Below are positions 55,073 through 63,869 of a DNA stretch of 64,000 nt, piece after piece. Source of the stretch: Granulicella sp. S190. GTDB lineage: Bacteria; Acidobacteriota; Terriglobia; Terriglobales; Acidobacteriaceae. A model generated the notes under the pieces. It was not told the origin of the DNA, made no database searches, and worked only from the letters and a program-made list of their open reading frames with translations. Both the position numbers and the translations under genes were made by a program. Every line of letters begins with the position of its first letter. The first letter of the stretch is position 1. The stretch covers positions 90,138 to 154,137 of the forward strand of contig NZ_LMUD01000023.1 in NCBI RefSeq assembly GCF_009766095.1, in the 5' to 3' direction.

Positions 55073-55648
55073 ATGGGCTTGTGGGTTCGTCCAATTCGTA
55101 GGTCGCTGATGGGCTCTGCCGTGATTCTGGCGGCAGTGATAATGGGATGGCCTGCGCCATCGGCATTCGCTGGTCACATGCAGCCGCTGCATGAGAAAAA
55201 GCACGATGCGAAGCGTCAGGTCGAAGCCCTCGAGGAGCAATGGCGCCAGGCTCAGCTCGCCGGTGACGTAGCCACCATGGATAAGCTGCTCTCCGACGAC
55301 TACATCGGTATTACGATGACAGGCCAGGTCAGCACCAAGATCCAGCAGTTGGATCGCATGCGAACCCATAAATTCGTTCTCTCCAAACTTGACCTGGGCG
55401 AGATGCAGGTAAAACTTATCGGTTCCATCGCAATCGTGACCTCCCGCGCCGAGGTGGAAGGAACGAACGAAGGGGTAGCATTCCAGGGCACCTATCGTTA
55501 CACCCGTGTCTATCAACGACTGCCCTCTGGAGTGTGGAAGATCACCAGCTTTGAAGCAACGCGGGTGCCTGGGCCCAGGGAGCCCGGTAACAGGGATACG
55601 GTCGCGCCCAAAGCAGCAAGCAGCGTCCCCCCGCTAGGACCCTCCTAA
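55073..55648 (+). CDS. Exported NTF2/SnoaL-like (DUF4440) protein
   Basis: A 191-residue protein with a hydrophobic N-terminus (AVILAAVIMGWPAPSAFA) that is a signal peptide, whether it starts at 55073 or at the ATG 55109. The mature part matches DUF4440: LEEQWRQAQLAGDVATMDKLLSDDYIGITMTG, and VTSRAEVEGTNEGVAFQGTYRYTRVYQRLPSGVWKITSFEATRV. The cone-shaped fold often binds small ligands. The C-terminal 20 residues are Pro/Ser/Gly-rich. A strong terminator follows at 55679. Confidence 0.82.
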   Translation: MGLWVRPIRRSLMGSAVILAAVIMGWPAPSAFAGHMQPLHEKKHDAKRQVEALEEQWRQAQLAGDVATMDKLLSDDYIGITMTGQVSTKIQQLDRMRTHKFVLSKLDLGEMQVKLIGSIAIVTSRAEVEGTNEGVAFQGTYRYTRVYQRLPSGVWKITSFEATRVPGPREPGNRDTVAPKAASSVPPLGPS

Positions 55649-55678
55649 AAGAGCCCTGATCTGCTCTGATGACCCAAA

Positions 55679-55710
55679 ACAAAAGACCTGCCTATTGGCA
55701 GGTCTTTTGT
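55679..55710. terminator. Bidirectional terminator
   Basis: The perfect inverted repeat AAAAGACCTGCC-TATT-GGCAGGTCTTTT is symmetrical and can end transcription on both strands. It lies between the stop of the NTF2-like gene on the plus strand and that of the small leftward frame at 55733. Confidence 0.88.
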
Positions 55711-55732
55711 CAGTACGAAACTGGCTTAGGCT

Positions 55733-56047
55733 CTATGCGATCTTTGGAGAAACAACCGTAACCCGCGTCTCATTCATCTCTCGAGATACCGTCGGCGAGT
55801 CGAAAGCACGTGGGTGTGGCAGGTTCAGTGCCAATAGTCTTCGATACAGGGAACGTGTTGAGCCGGTAAGGCGAGCGTCTTCCGACTCATGAGGAAACAG
55901 GGCCACCGACCTGCGATTCGACACAGCCGGCTTACGAACAGGAACCAGATAAGGACGGCGATCTGCAATGGGCAGTCCGCAATTTGCGGCAGCCGCCGAC
56001 GTGCCAGATCGCGGAGATGTGGGAACTATCTGTGTAAAAACAGCCAT
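55733..56047 (-). CDS. Possible small basic protein, unknown function
   Basis: A 104-codon frame with an ATG at 56047 preceded by GAGG at about nine bases. The protein is rich in Arg, Ser and Pro, has no signal peptide or membrane segment, and matches no family I know. It ends 23 bases before a bidirectional terminator, which supports a real leftward transcript. The opposite strand has no better frame, but coding bias is not strong, so this call is uncertain. Confidence 0.45.
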   Translation of the reverse strand: MAVFTQIVPTSPRSGTSAAAANCGLPIADRRPYLVPVRKPAVSNRRSVALFPHESEDARLTGSTRSLYRRLLALNLPHPRAFDSPTVSREMNETRVTVVSPKIA

Positions 56048-56123
56048 TGGGGAGACCTCAGACTAGACCGTCGGTCTCAGTCTTCATGATCAGTAAGATG
56101 GACACTTTCGTAACTTGGTTGCA

Positions 56124-56699
56124 TTAATTCTTGAAAGCTGGCCGTAGCCTTGCCCATGTGACATCCAACGATTCAGGAAGCACTCTAGTCTCTGCGGTCA
56201 CCGTCATAAAGTTCGTATCGCCGCTCCACCGAGGTAGCGCATGCAGGTGCATGTGATCGGCAATTCCAGCCCCGGCAGCCTCGCCGAGGTTTAGCCCCAT
56301 GTTGATTCCCCCTGGGCGGTAAACTTCGCGGAGAGCCACCTCCGATCGCTGTGCAAGACTTATCAGCTCCCCCGCAACGTCGGTAGCAAGCGCGGCCAGC
56401 GAATCAAGGTGCTGGTAAGGCACCAGCAGTAGATGTCCGGTGGAGTAGGGAAACGCATTCAGACACACAAAGCAGGATCTCCCTCGGTAGACAACATGGG
56501 CTGCTTTCTCTGCGGCCTCCTGTTCCATCCCATGAGCCACCGCATAATCGACCGCTGCAATCATATTGCAGAAAACGCAGTGCTTATCCTCTGCCTCGGA
56601 AGGTGGCCATGCATTGAGAGCCGTAGGAACTCCGCTTCTTGACTGAGGATCCGATCGCGTCACGTAACTATAGCGCCAAGGCGTCCAGAGGCGGTCCAT
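56124..56699 (-). CDS. HIT-family nucleotide hydrolase
   Basis: A 191-residue HIT (histidine triad) protein. It starts MDRLWTPWRYSYVTRSD, typical of diadenosine-tetraphosphate phosphorylase-like HIT proteins. A CxxC is seen in CVFCNMIAA, and the triad is DHMHLHALPRW (HxHxH). It would hydrolyse or phosphorolyse dinucleoside polyphosphates or adenylated substrates. The active histidines are intact. It is divergent from the rpsA region. Confidence 0.92.
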   Translation of the reverse strand: MDRLWTPWRYSYVTRSDPQSRSGVPTALNAWPPSEAEDKHCVFCNMIAAVDYAVAHGMEQEAAEKAAHVVYRGRSCFVCLNAFPYSTGHLLLVPYQHLDSLAALATDVAGELISLAQRSEVALREVYRPGGINMGLNLGEAAGAGIADHMHLHALPRWSGDTNFMTVTAETRVLPESLDVTWARLRPAFKN

Positions 56700-57119
56700 T
56701 CGGCGAGTATAGCGCGGCTCTCAAAACTTCTTGGATCGCCCAAGCGGACCAGAGACAATGGGCGCCGCAGATACACCGATTCTCCCATCACTTTGCATAT
56801 TTGGACGTCCAATCTGCATCTAATCATCTAGGTCCAGGAAATTTTCATTCTTTTCAACATGACATGGCGATGAAAATGCAGGCGCAGAGGCTGGCTTTTG
56901 TTGACGTACCGTATGCAAAGCTCTATGCTTTATCAGTGAGCTATTGCGTGTGGGACCCAAGTGCAGTAGCTCCTCTGCAATACCTGATTCCTTCCATCCT
57001 GCCGAAGCTGTCGCGGGGATAGACAAAGCAGCCAGCATCCCTCCCGGGTTCGCTGTTTGCTCCCGCAACGCGCCGCTTTAGAGGAAGGCATCTCTTGGAT
57101 CCCGGAGTCCGCATTCACC
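56700..57119. other. Leader region of rpsA, no gene
   Basis: About 420 bases with no recognisable gene. Frames within it are short and lack motifs. It must contain the rpsA promoter and leader; S1 is often autoregulated, but I do not see a recognisable operator stem. An AT-rich part lies near 56800-56870. Confidence 0.4.
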
Positions 57120-59129
<2,010 letters not shown>

Positions 59130-59149
59130 GCCTCAACAAGGCAAGCAGT

Positions 59150-59183
59150 AAAGAGGCCATCCCAAAGCGGGATGGCCTCTTTA
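59150..59183 (+). terminator. Terminator after rpsA
   Basis: AAAGAGGCCATCCC and GGGATGGCCTCTTT form a perfect 14-base-pair stem with a loop of about six bases, followed by T-rich sequence. It lies about 20 bases after the rpsA stop. Confidence 0.92.
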
Positions 59184-59222
59184 CTTGTCGTATCTATCGA
59201 ATCAGTGTTTGTTACTAATGTG

Positions 59223-60149
59223 CTAAGCGGAGAGAGAGTGCATGGAAGCCGGAACATCCATCGCTCCAGCAGCCATCTTCGCAGAGGCCCGGCGCATCAC
59301 CTCAAGCTCAGCGGGAGCAAAGAGCTCCGGCGGAATTCCTCCGACTGCCACATGCCCAGGATCGTCGCCTAACGCCATTGAGATCTGGTTCCAGCGAAGG
59401 AACGGAGAGGTCGTCGGAAGAGTAATGATGCGGCGTTTCGGCTCGGGGAACGCGAAGTAACCGGACCAGATCAGAAGAGTCAGGCCAACGGCACCGCCGT
59501 TGATCAGGCTCAACGTGGAGTACATGTTCGCGTTGTGAGAAATCCACGCCGAGTTAACGAGACTGATGGTCGCAAGAAACCCGAGTCCAAGGCTAACTCC
59601 GAATATTCGGCTTCGGTAGGAAAGGCCCATGGGGCGGATGGCAAAGCAGACAAATAGCAACAGGCACAACGTAAGAATGCTGGATGTCTGTTGAAGCTGC
59701 GTAATCATCGCAACCATGAAGTTCACGCCAGAAAGATGCGGTGTGACAGCTACCCCGATCGCGACGGCAACCGATATGGCGGCAACCCACCGAAACACAA
59801 GCATCCCCAACGTCTGTAGGCCTTTCAGCGGGGCCATCGCGAGTTTGAAGATGCTATAGACAAGCAGGAGCGAGAAGATCGCCTCAAGGGCATAGCTTAT
59901 CCAGTAGACATAAAAATAAACCTGATAGGCCGCATGCCGTTCCACCGTATGCCGGCTCAAAGAGAGCAGCGGGAGGCAGATAGCTGAGCATGTGAGTCGT
60001 ACGCACAGGAGCGCAACGAGATATCCGAACTTTCGAGCGGCCTTGCTGCGGACGAGGAAAAAGACCAGCATGCCGCAAAAGACCGGCTCCAGATAATCTA
60101 TTTGCCCAGTTAAGCTAGACAGGAAGTTATTCATCGGTATCGTACCCAT
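59223..60149 (-). CDS. Polytopic membrane protein of unknown function
   Basis: A 308-residue protein with about seven hydrophobic segments (YLEPVFCGMLVFFLVRS, FGYLVALLCVRLTCSAICL, WISYALEAIFSLLLVYSIF, VFRWVAAISVAVAIGVAV, LTLCLLLFVCFAI, LGLGFLATISLV, VGLTLLIWSGYF) and a polar C-terminal ~80 residues. The longer frame to 60161 starts with TTG; the ATG at 60149 or 60134 is preferable. I do not recognise the family; small seven-segment proteins of this build occur in Acidobacteria. It lies immediately downstream of the four micro-protein genes on the same strand, a possible partner. Confidence 0.78.
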   Translation of the reverse strand: MGTIPMNNFLSSLTGQIDYLEPVFCGMLVFFLVRSKAARKFGYLVALLCVRLTCSAICLPLLSLSRHTVERHAAYQVYFYVYWISYALEAIFSLLLVYSIFKLAMAPLKGLQTLGMLVFRWVAAISVAVAIGVAVTPHLSGVNFMVAMITQLQQTSSILTLCLLLFVCFAIRPMGLSYRSRIFGVSLGLGFLATISLVNSAWISHNANMYSTLSLINGGAVGLTLLIWSGYFAFPEPKRRIITLPTTSPFLRWNQISMALGDDPGHVAVGGIPPELFAPAELEVMRRASAKMAAGAMDVPASMHSLSA

Positions 60150-60236
60150 TTGATAAAGCAAGCTCAGGCTAGCGTATTACCAGGTCCGATACAAGAGATT
60201 AATCCTTGGTTTATGCAAAAAATTGCCCAAACGGGT

Positions 60237-60416
60237 CTAGTGAGTACCCAGACCGCAGGCGTTGGGATCGTTGGGAGGGCAGGTGGGAACGAGCAGAGTG
60301 CTCGTGCGCGAGGTCGCAATATTAGTGCTCTTGGCCGAAGCGGAAGAGGTCGGGGTGGTGGAGGCTGCACCGGCAAGGACGAGGATGGCGACGAAAGAGC
60401 GAACGATGGATTTCAT
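60237..60416 (-). CDS. Secreted micro-protein, array copy 1
   Basis: A 59-residue ORF that ends with TAG. It begins MKSIVRSFVAILVLAGAAST, a signal peptide with likely cleavage after SASA at about residue 28. The mature ~31 residues end in LLVPTCPPNDPNACGLGTH. The C-x7-C pair (TCPPNDPNAC) may form a disulfide. AAAGGGAAA lies upstream of the start. It is the last of four tandem paralogues and the only one with a His instead of the terminal Arg. No RiPP maturase or exporter is adjacent. The function is unknown. Confidence 0.8.
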   Translation of the reverse strand: MKSIVRSFVAILVLAGAASTTPTSSASAKSTNIATSRTSTLLVPTCPPNDPNACGLGTH

Positions 60417-60491
60417 GATTTATTTCCCTTTAATGCTCTGAATTGTTGAAGTTATGGACATGATCCAACTGAACAGAAGTTGAGTCGAAGA

Positions 60492-60668
60492 TTAACGAGT
60501 ACCCAGACCGCAAGCGTTGGGATCGTTGGGAGGGCAGGTGGGAACGAGCAGAACGCTGGTGCGAGACGCAACTACCTTATTTTTCGCGGAGGCGCTGGAC
60601 GTCTGGGTTGTGGCAGCTGCACCGGTGAGGACGAGAACAACGACAAATGCGTGAGCGATCAGTTTCAT
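60492..60668 (-). CDS. Secreted micro-protein, array copy 2
   Basis: A 58-residue ORF, MKLIAHAFVVVLVLTGAAAT with a signal peptide, then a variable KNKVVASRTSV and the conserved LLVPTCPPNDPNACGLGTR. The start has CGGAG eight bases ahead. The larger ORF that reaches 60758 includes copy 3's 3' region and is not needed. It differs from copy 1 mainly in the variable segment. Confidence 0.82.
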   Translation of the reverse strand: MKLIAHAFVVVLVLTGAAATTQTSSASAKNKVVASRTSVLLVPTCPPNDPNACGLGTR

Positions 60669-60732
60669 ATCTGGACTCCGTGGCCTTATAATTTGTTGAT
60701 TTTGTTGAAGTAAATCGTGAAGCAAACGGGAT

Positions 60733-60912
60733 TTAGCGAGTACCCATACCGCAGGCATTGGGGTCGTTCGGAGGGCAGGTGGGAACGAGCAGCGTGCTTA
60801 CGCGTGAAGCGACAATGTTGTTGCTCTTGACCGAGGCAGAAGAGGTCTGGGTGGTGGCAGCTGCACCGGTAAGGACGAGGGCTACGACGAAAGCGCGGAC
60901 AATATATTTCAT
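60733..60912 (-). CDS. Secreted micro-protein, array copy 3
   Basis: A 59-residue ORF. Signal peptide MKYIVRAFVVALVLTGAAAT, variable KSNNIVASRVST, conserved LLVPTCPPNDPNACGMGTR (Met for Leu at the end). AGAGG lies about nine bases upstream. The leader before the start (GCTCTTAATTGTTGAAGTTG in the plus-strand view) is shared with the other copies, so the repeated unit includes the 5' untranslated region. Confidence 0.82.
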   Translation of the reverse strand: MKYIVRAFVVALVLTGAAATTQTSSASVKSNNIVASRVSTLLVPTCPPNDPNACGMGTR

Positions 60913-60988
60913 GAGTTGATACCTCTTAGTGCTCTTAATTGTTGAAGTTGCAGAAGATACGGTCCAACCGGATGAGGGTGGCCAAAGA

Positions 60989-61165
60989 TTAACGAGTACC
61001 CAGACCGCAAGCGTTGGGATCGTTCGGAGGGCAGGTGGGAACGAGAAGCATGCTGGTACGGGAGACAACAACCGTATTCTTCGCAGAGGCGCTGGAGGTC
61101 TGGGTTGTGGCTGCTGCACCGGTGAGGACGAGGACGATGACGAAAGCGCGGACGATGTATTTCAT
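60989..61165 (-). CDS. Secreted micro-protein, array copy 4 (first in transcription order)
   Basis: A 58-residue ORF, the first in the direction of transcription. Signal peptide MKYIVRAFVIVLVLTGAAAT, variable KNTVVVSRTSM, conserved LLVPTCPPNDPNACGLGTR. AGGGG lies nine bases before the ATG. Upstream (61166-61320) is a very AT-rich stretch that would hold the promoter. Copies 3 and 4 differ mostly between residues 10 and 45. Confidence 0.82.
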   Translation of the reverse strand: MKYIVRAFVIVLVLTGAAATTQTSSASAKNTVVVSRTSMLLVPTCPPNDPNACGLGTR

Positions 61166-61630
61166 GCTGGATACCCCTAAAGTTGTATTTACGTAAAAAA
61201 AGATTTCGCTGGACAAACTCAATAATGTAACCATAAGATATAAAATGAACTAAGTCTAATAGAATCAATTACATAAGAGAATATAAAACAAGAGTTGTTA
61301 CTAAAGTAATCAGGCCTGTGCGCCGATGGGTGAGCGGCAACCTCAAAAGTCAAAACAAAGATTTTATTGGAGCCAGCAGAAATCTGGCATTCTCGGTTGG
61401 AGCCGTCCTCAGGATGGGCTGAGCAACGTCAACCTCAGCACCTGGTCGGGTTACGTAGTCAACCTGCTTGGCTATACCAACTCAAAGACAGCGCGCGCGT
61501 ATTTAGACGCGCAGGAACGCCGCCTGACGTCGAGCGTCTGGCTGGCTTTTCCTATCTTTCTTAACTTGTGAGGTGAAATATTTTGCGCACCCACTCCAGC
61601 CTCAGAGGATAAGGAGAAGTGGGTGTTTTA
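61166..61630. other. AT-rich leader of the micro-protein array and gap to infC
   Basis: From 61190 to 61310 the sequence is strikingly AT-rich compared with the rest of the window and is the natural place for the promoter of the leftward array. A plus-strand frame at 61326-61571 has no motif or ribosome binding site. A hairpin near 61588-61629 is listed separately. No other gene was found. Confidence 0.5.
61588..61629 (+). terminator. Hairpin with T-run, plus orientation
   Basis: CACCCACT pairs with AGTGGGTG across a 20-base loop, followed by TTTT. It lies just below the infC stop codon but its T-run points rightward, so it fits a plus-strand transcript better; a role for infC is less clear. 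Confidence 0.5.
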
Positions 61631-62260
61631 TCAAGCCTGAACGGGAGTAGGAACCGAAGGTTCAGCAGGCTTGGAGTCTGTCGCAGGGGTGGCCGGAGCC
61701 GCAGCTTTCTTTACTACAACTTCTGGCTTTTTCGAGGGAGCTAGGATAGCATGCAGGGTCGTGCCCTCCATGCGTGGCATAAACTCCACCAGGCCAGCAT
61801 CGCCGATATCGAGAATAAGGCGGTTAATAATCTTGTAGCCGAGATCGCGATGGGCCATCTGACGACCTTTGAATCGCAGCGACGCCTTGACCTTGTCGCC
61901 CTCGCCGAGAAACCGGACAGCCTGGTTCTTCTTGGTCTGGTAGTCGTGTTCATCCACCGTCACCGAAAATTTGACCTCTTTGATGACGATAACCTTCTGC
62001 TTCTTACGGGCAGCACGGTCGCTCTTATCTTTTTCATAGAGAAACTTGCCGTAATCCTGAATTTTGCAGACAGGCGGAACGGCATTTGGAGAGATCTCTA
62101 CCAGGTCGAGCGAGCGCTCGCGGGCCATCTTCAGAGCGTCAAAGGGAGCCATAACGCCAAGCTGTTCGCCATTTTCGTCGATGACGCGGATCTCGCGGGC
62201 GCGGATCCGTTCGTTGGTGCGGATAAAAGACTTGGCGGAACGTTTATCAATCGGTGGAAT
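61631..62260 (-). CDS. infC: Translation initiation factor IF-3 with ATT start codon
   Basis: IF-3 binds the 30S subunit and controls start-codon selection. The two-domain protein is complete at 209 residues: N-domain RTNERIRAREIRVIDENGEQLGV, linker KSDRAARKKQKVIVIKEVKF, and C-domain with KASLRFKGRQMAHRDLGYKI. The first ATG (62152) would cut off the conserved N-terminus. The in-frame stretch to the upstream TAA contains no ATG, GTG or TTG. An ATT at 62260 follows GGAGG by six bases. An infC ATT/AUU start is established in E. coli and many bacteria, where it gives autoregulation by IF-3. A ~25-residue Lys/Pro/Ala/Thr tail ends the protein. Confidence 0.93.
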   Translation of the reverse strand: MPPIDKRSAKSFIRTNERIRAREIRVIDENGEQLGVMAPFDALKMARERSLDLVEISPNAVPPVCKIQDYGKFLYEKDKSDRAARKKQKVIVIKEVKFSVTVDEHDYQTKKNQAVRFLGEGDKVKASLRFKGRQMAHRDLGYKIINRLILDIGDAGLVEFMPRMEGTTLHAILAPSKKPEVVVKKAAAPATPATDSKPAEPSVPTPVQA

Positions 62261-62507
62261 AGGTCGCCTCCACAGCAGGTCTTCTCTCCCGCTATGCGTT
62301 GTTTAGGGTTTAGATGCAAATCTCACAGAAGGTTGCACCGCAACGTGAAGTATAGCACTTCAGAGACGGAGCTTCATCGCTGAGGGCCACAGGAAAACGA
62401 CCGTCGTAGATCCACCCATGCCCATTTCTGTTGCGACCGTCGCCTCTACTTTGGAATTGGCACTCCAATCATGTATGTTTGCTCGGAAGCAGTAGAAAGG
62501 GAACCGA

Positions 62508-63125
62508 ATGAGACGCCGTATTCTGTTGGTCGATGATGAAGTCGCTGTCCTGCTGACCCTGAAGGCTGTACTTGAGATCAGCGGCTTCGATGTAGATACA
62601 GCCGCGTCCGCTCGCGAGGGTATATCCAAGCTGCACACCCGCGAGTATCAGATGCTCATCACCGACATGCGCATGGAGCATGATGTCGCCGGTATCGAGG
62701 TGATCAAAGCGGCCCGATCTGCAAACTACCATCCCGCCGTCGCGCTGTTGACGGCCTTCCCCGTCGCCGAGGAAGACTGGCAGCAGATGGGCGCAGACCA
62801 GCTGCTGGTCAAGCCCATGCACACTCGCATTCTCCTGCAGCAGATCGAAGACCTCATCGCATCGCACGAGCGGAAGCTCGCTGCACTCGGCCTCAAGCCC
62901 ACCACCCAGAAGACGGCTCAGCCCCCAGTCAAAAAGAAAGTCGCAACGAAGACCTCTGTCCGGAAAACTCCTGCAAAAAAGCTGACCATCGCAAAGGCCG
63001 TTTCAAAGAAAAAGCCTGTGGCAAAGAAATCCTCGGCAAAGAAGACTGTCGTAAAGAGGGCCATCACCAAGAAAGCCGCCAAGACCGTTATCAAGCCCAA
63101 GCCAACCCGTCGGAGCAAGTCCTAG
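62508..63125 (+). CDS. Response-regulator receiver with histone-H1-like C-terminal tail
   Basis: A 205-residue protein. Residues 4-120 are a receiver: Asp9/Asp10, phospho-acceptor Asp53 (MLITDMRM), Thr82 and Lys102 (LLVKPM). From about residue 130 the sequence is a Lys/Ala/Pro/Thr/Val-rich repeat (VKKKVATKTS, KTPAKKLTIAK, VSKKKPVAKKS and so on), like histone H1 or AlgP-type tails. Such tails usually bind DNA or RNA without sequence specificity. A good ribosome binding site (AAAGGGAACC) precedes the ATG. No kinase is adjacent except the H-box protein at 63145. It may couple phosphorylation to nucleoid binding (inference). Confidence 0.9.
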   Translation: MRRRILLVDDEVAVLLTLKAVLEISGFDVDTAASAREGISKLHTREYQMLITDMRMEHDVAGIEVIKAARSANYHPAVALLTAFPVAEEDWQQMGADQLLVKPMHTRILLQQIEDLIASHERKLAALGLKPTTQKTAQPPVKKKVATKTSVRKTPAKKLTIAKAVSKKKPVAKKSSAKKTVVKRAITKKAAKTVIKPKPTRRSKS

Positions 63126-63144
63126 GTCGACAGCTTCAAGCTGG

Positions 63145-63411
63145 CTAATTCGAAGTGTGGTCTTTGATGTAGCTCCGCAATCTCTGGTTAAGATTCATAG
63201 CTTTCTCCACGCCGCTATCCAGCATGCGCAGCCAATCCGACGCCGGTTCTTTTAGATCCGCAGTGCTCAACAGATAACTCGTCTGCACAATAATCTCGAG
63301 TGCGTTGCTCAGGTCATGGGCAATTCTGCGCATCTCGACTGAGATATCTTCCGGGATCTTTTCCACGTCCGTATTCTGGGAGGGAATGGAGGGAGTCTTA
63401 GGTTCGTTCAT
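63145..63411 (-). CDS. Stand-alone H-box (DHp-like) protein
   Basis: An 88-residue protein. The helix EMRRIAHDLSNALEIIVQ has His32 in an H-box like that of histidine kinases (xHDLxN), and a second helix follows (WLRMLDSGVEKAMNLNQRLRSYI). There is no ATPase domain, so it cannot autophosphorylate, but could act as a phosphotransfer protein or be the remnant of a kinase. It lies 19 bases from and convergent to the receiver/histone-tail gene, which suggests a functional pair. Confidence 0.7.
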   Translation of the reverse strand: MNEPKTPSIPSQNTDVEKIPEDISVEMRRIAHDLSNALEIIVQTSYLLSTADLKEPASDWLRMLDSGVEKAMNLNQRLRSYIKDHTSN

Positions 63412-63650
63412 TTAAGAGTGTCAGCCTTCCTTCAAATCTAGACGTAATTCCCGGAGAGAAGACTCGCAATCTTCGCACCAGCCATAAAGTGCATGGACGA
63501 TAAAAGTATAGATGCTGCGAAACCGCGTGCTGAACGCATCTCTTCTCCCATTCAGCTAAAGCGTCACATTGACATCAGCCTCCGCCTTTGTAAAACTAGA
63601 AGCTCGCGGTTAGCGTGCTCCGGCCTTTACGGTGGGGCGAATGACACCGT

Positions 63651-63737
63651 GCCGTAGTGGCGGAATTGGCAGACGCGCATGGTTCAGGTCCATGTACTCG
63701 CAAGGGTGTGGGGGTTCGAGTCCCCCCTTCGGCACCA
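63651..63737 (+). tRNA. tRNA-Leu (anticodon CAG)
   Basis: An 87-base type II tRNA with encoded CCA. The anticodon arm is CATGG-TTCAGGT-CCATG, giving CAG at 34-36. The D region GCGGAATTGGCAGACGCG and the variable arm TACTCGCAAGGGTGTG are typical of leucine tRNAs, and the T arm is GGGGG-TTCGAGT-CCCCC. The acceptor stem GCCGTAG/CTTCGGC contains one T-T mismatch at pair 5-68. Confidence 0.95.
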
Positions 63738-63869
63738 ACGTTTCAACCCCGGATTGCATTCGCGGCGGTAGCAGGCACACAGCTCTCAACCCCAGCCAGC
63801 GACTGGACGCTTCATCCAACCATCTCGCACCGCGGACCTCACCTCTCACCGAGCCATCGCAAAGGGACT

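Noticed and set aside
61326..61571. 81-codon frame upstream of infC on the plus strand
   Set aside because: No ribosome binding site, motif or signal, and composition unlike the neighbours; it ends near a hairpin but is not supported.
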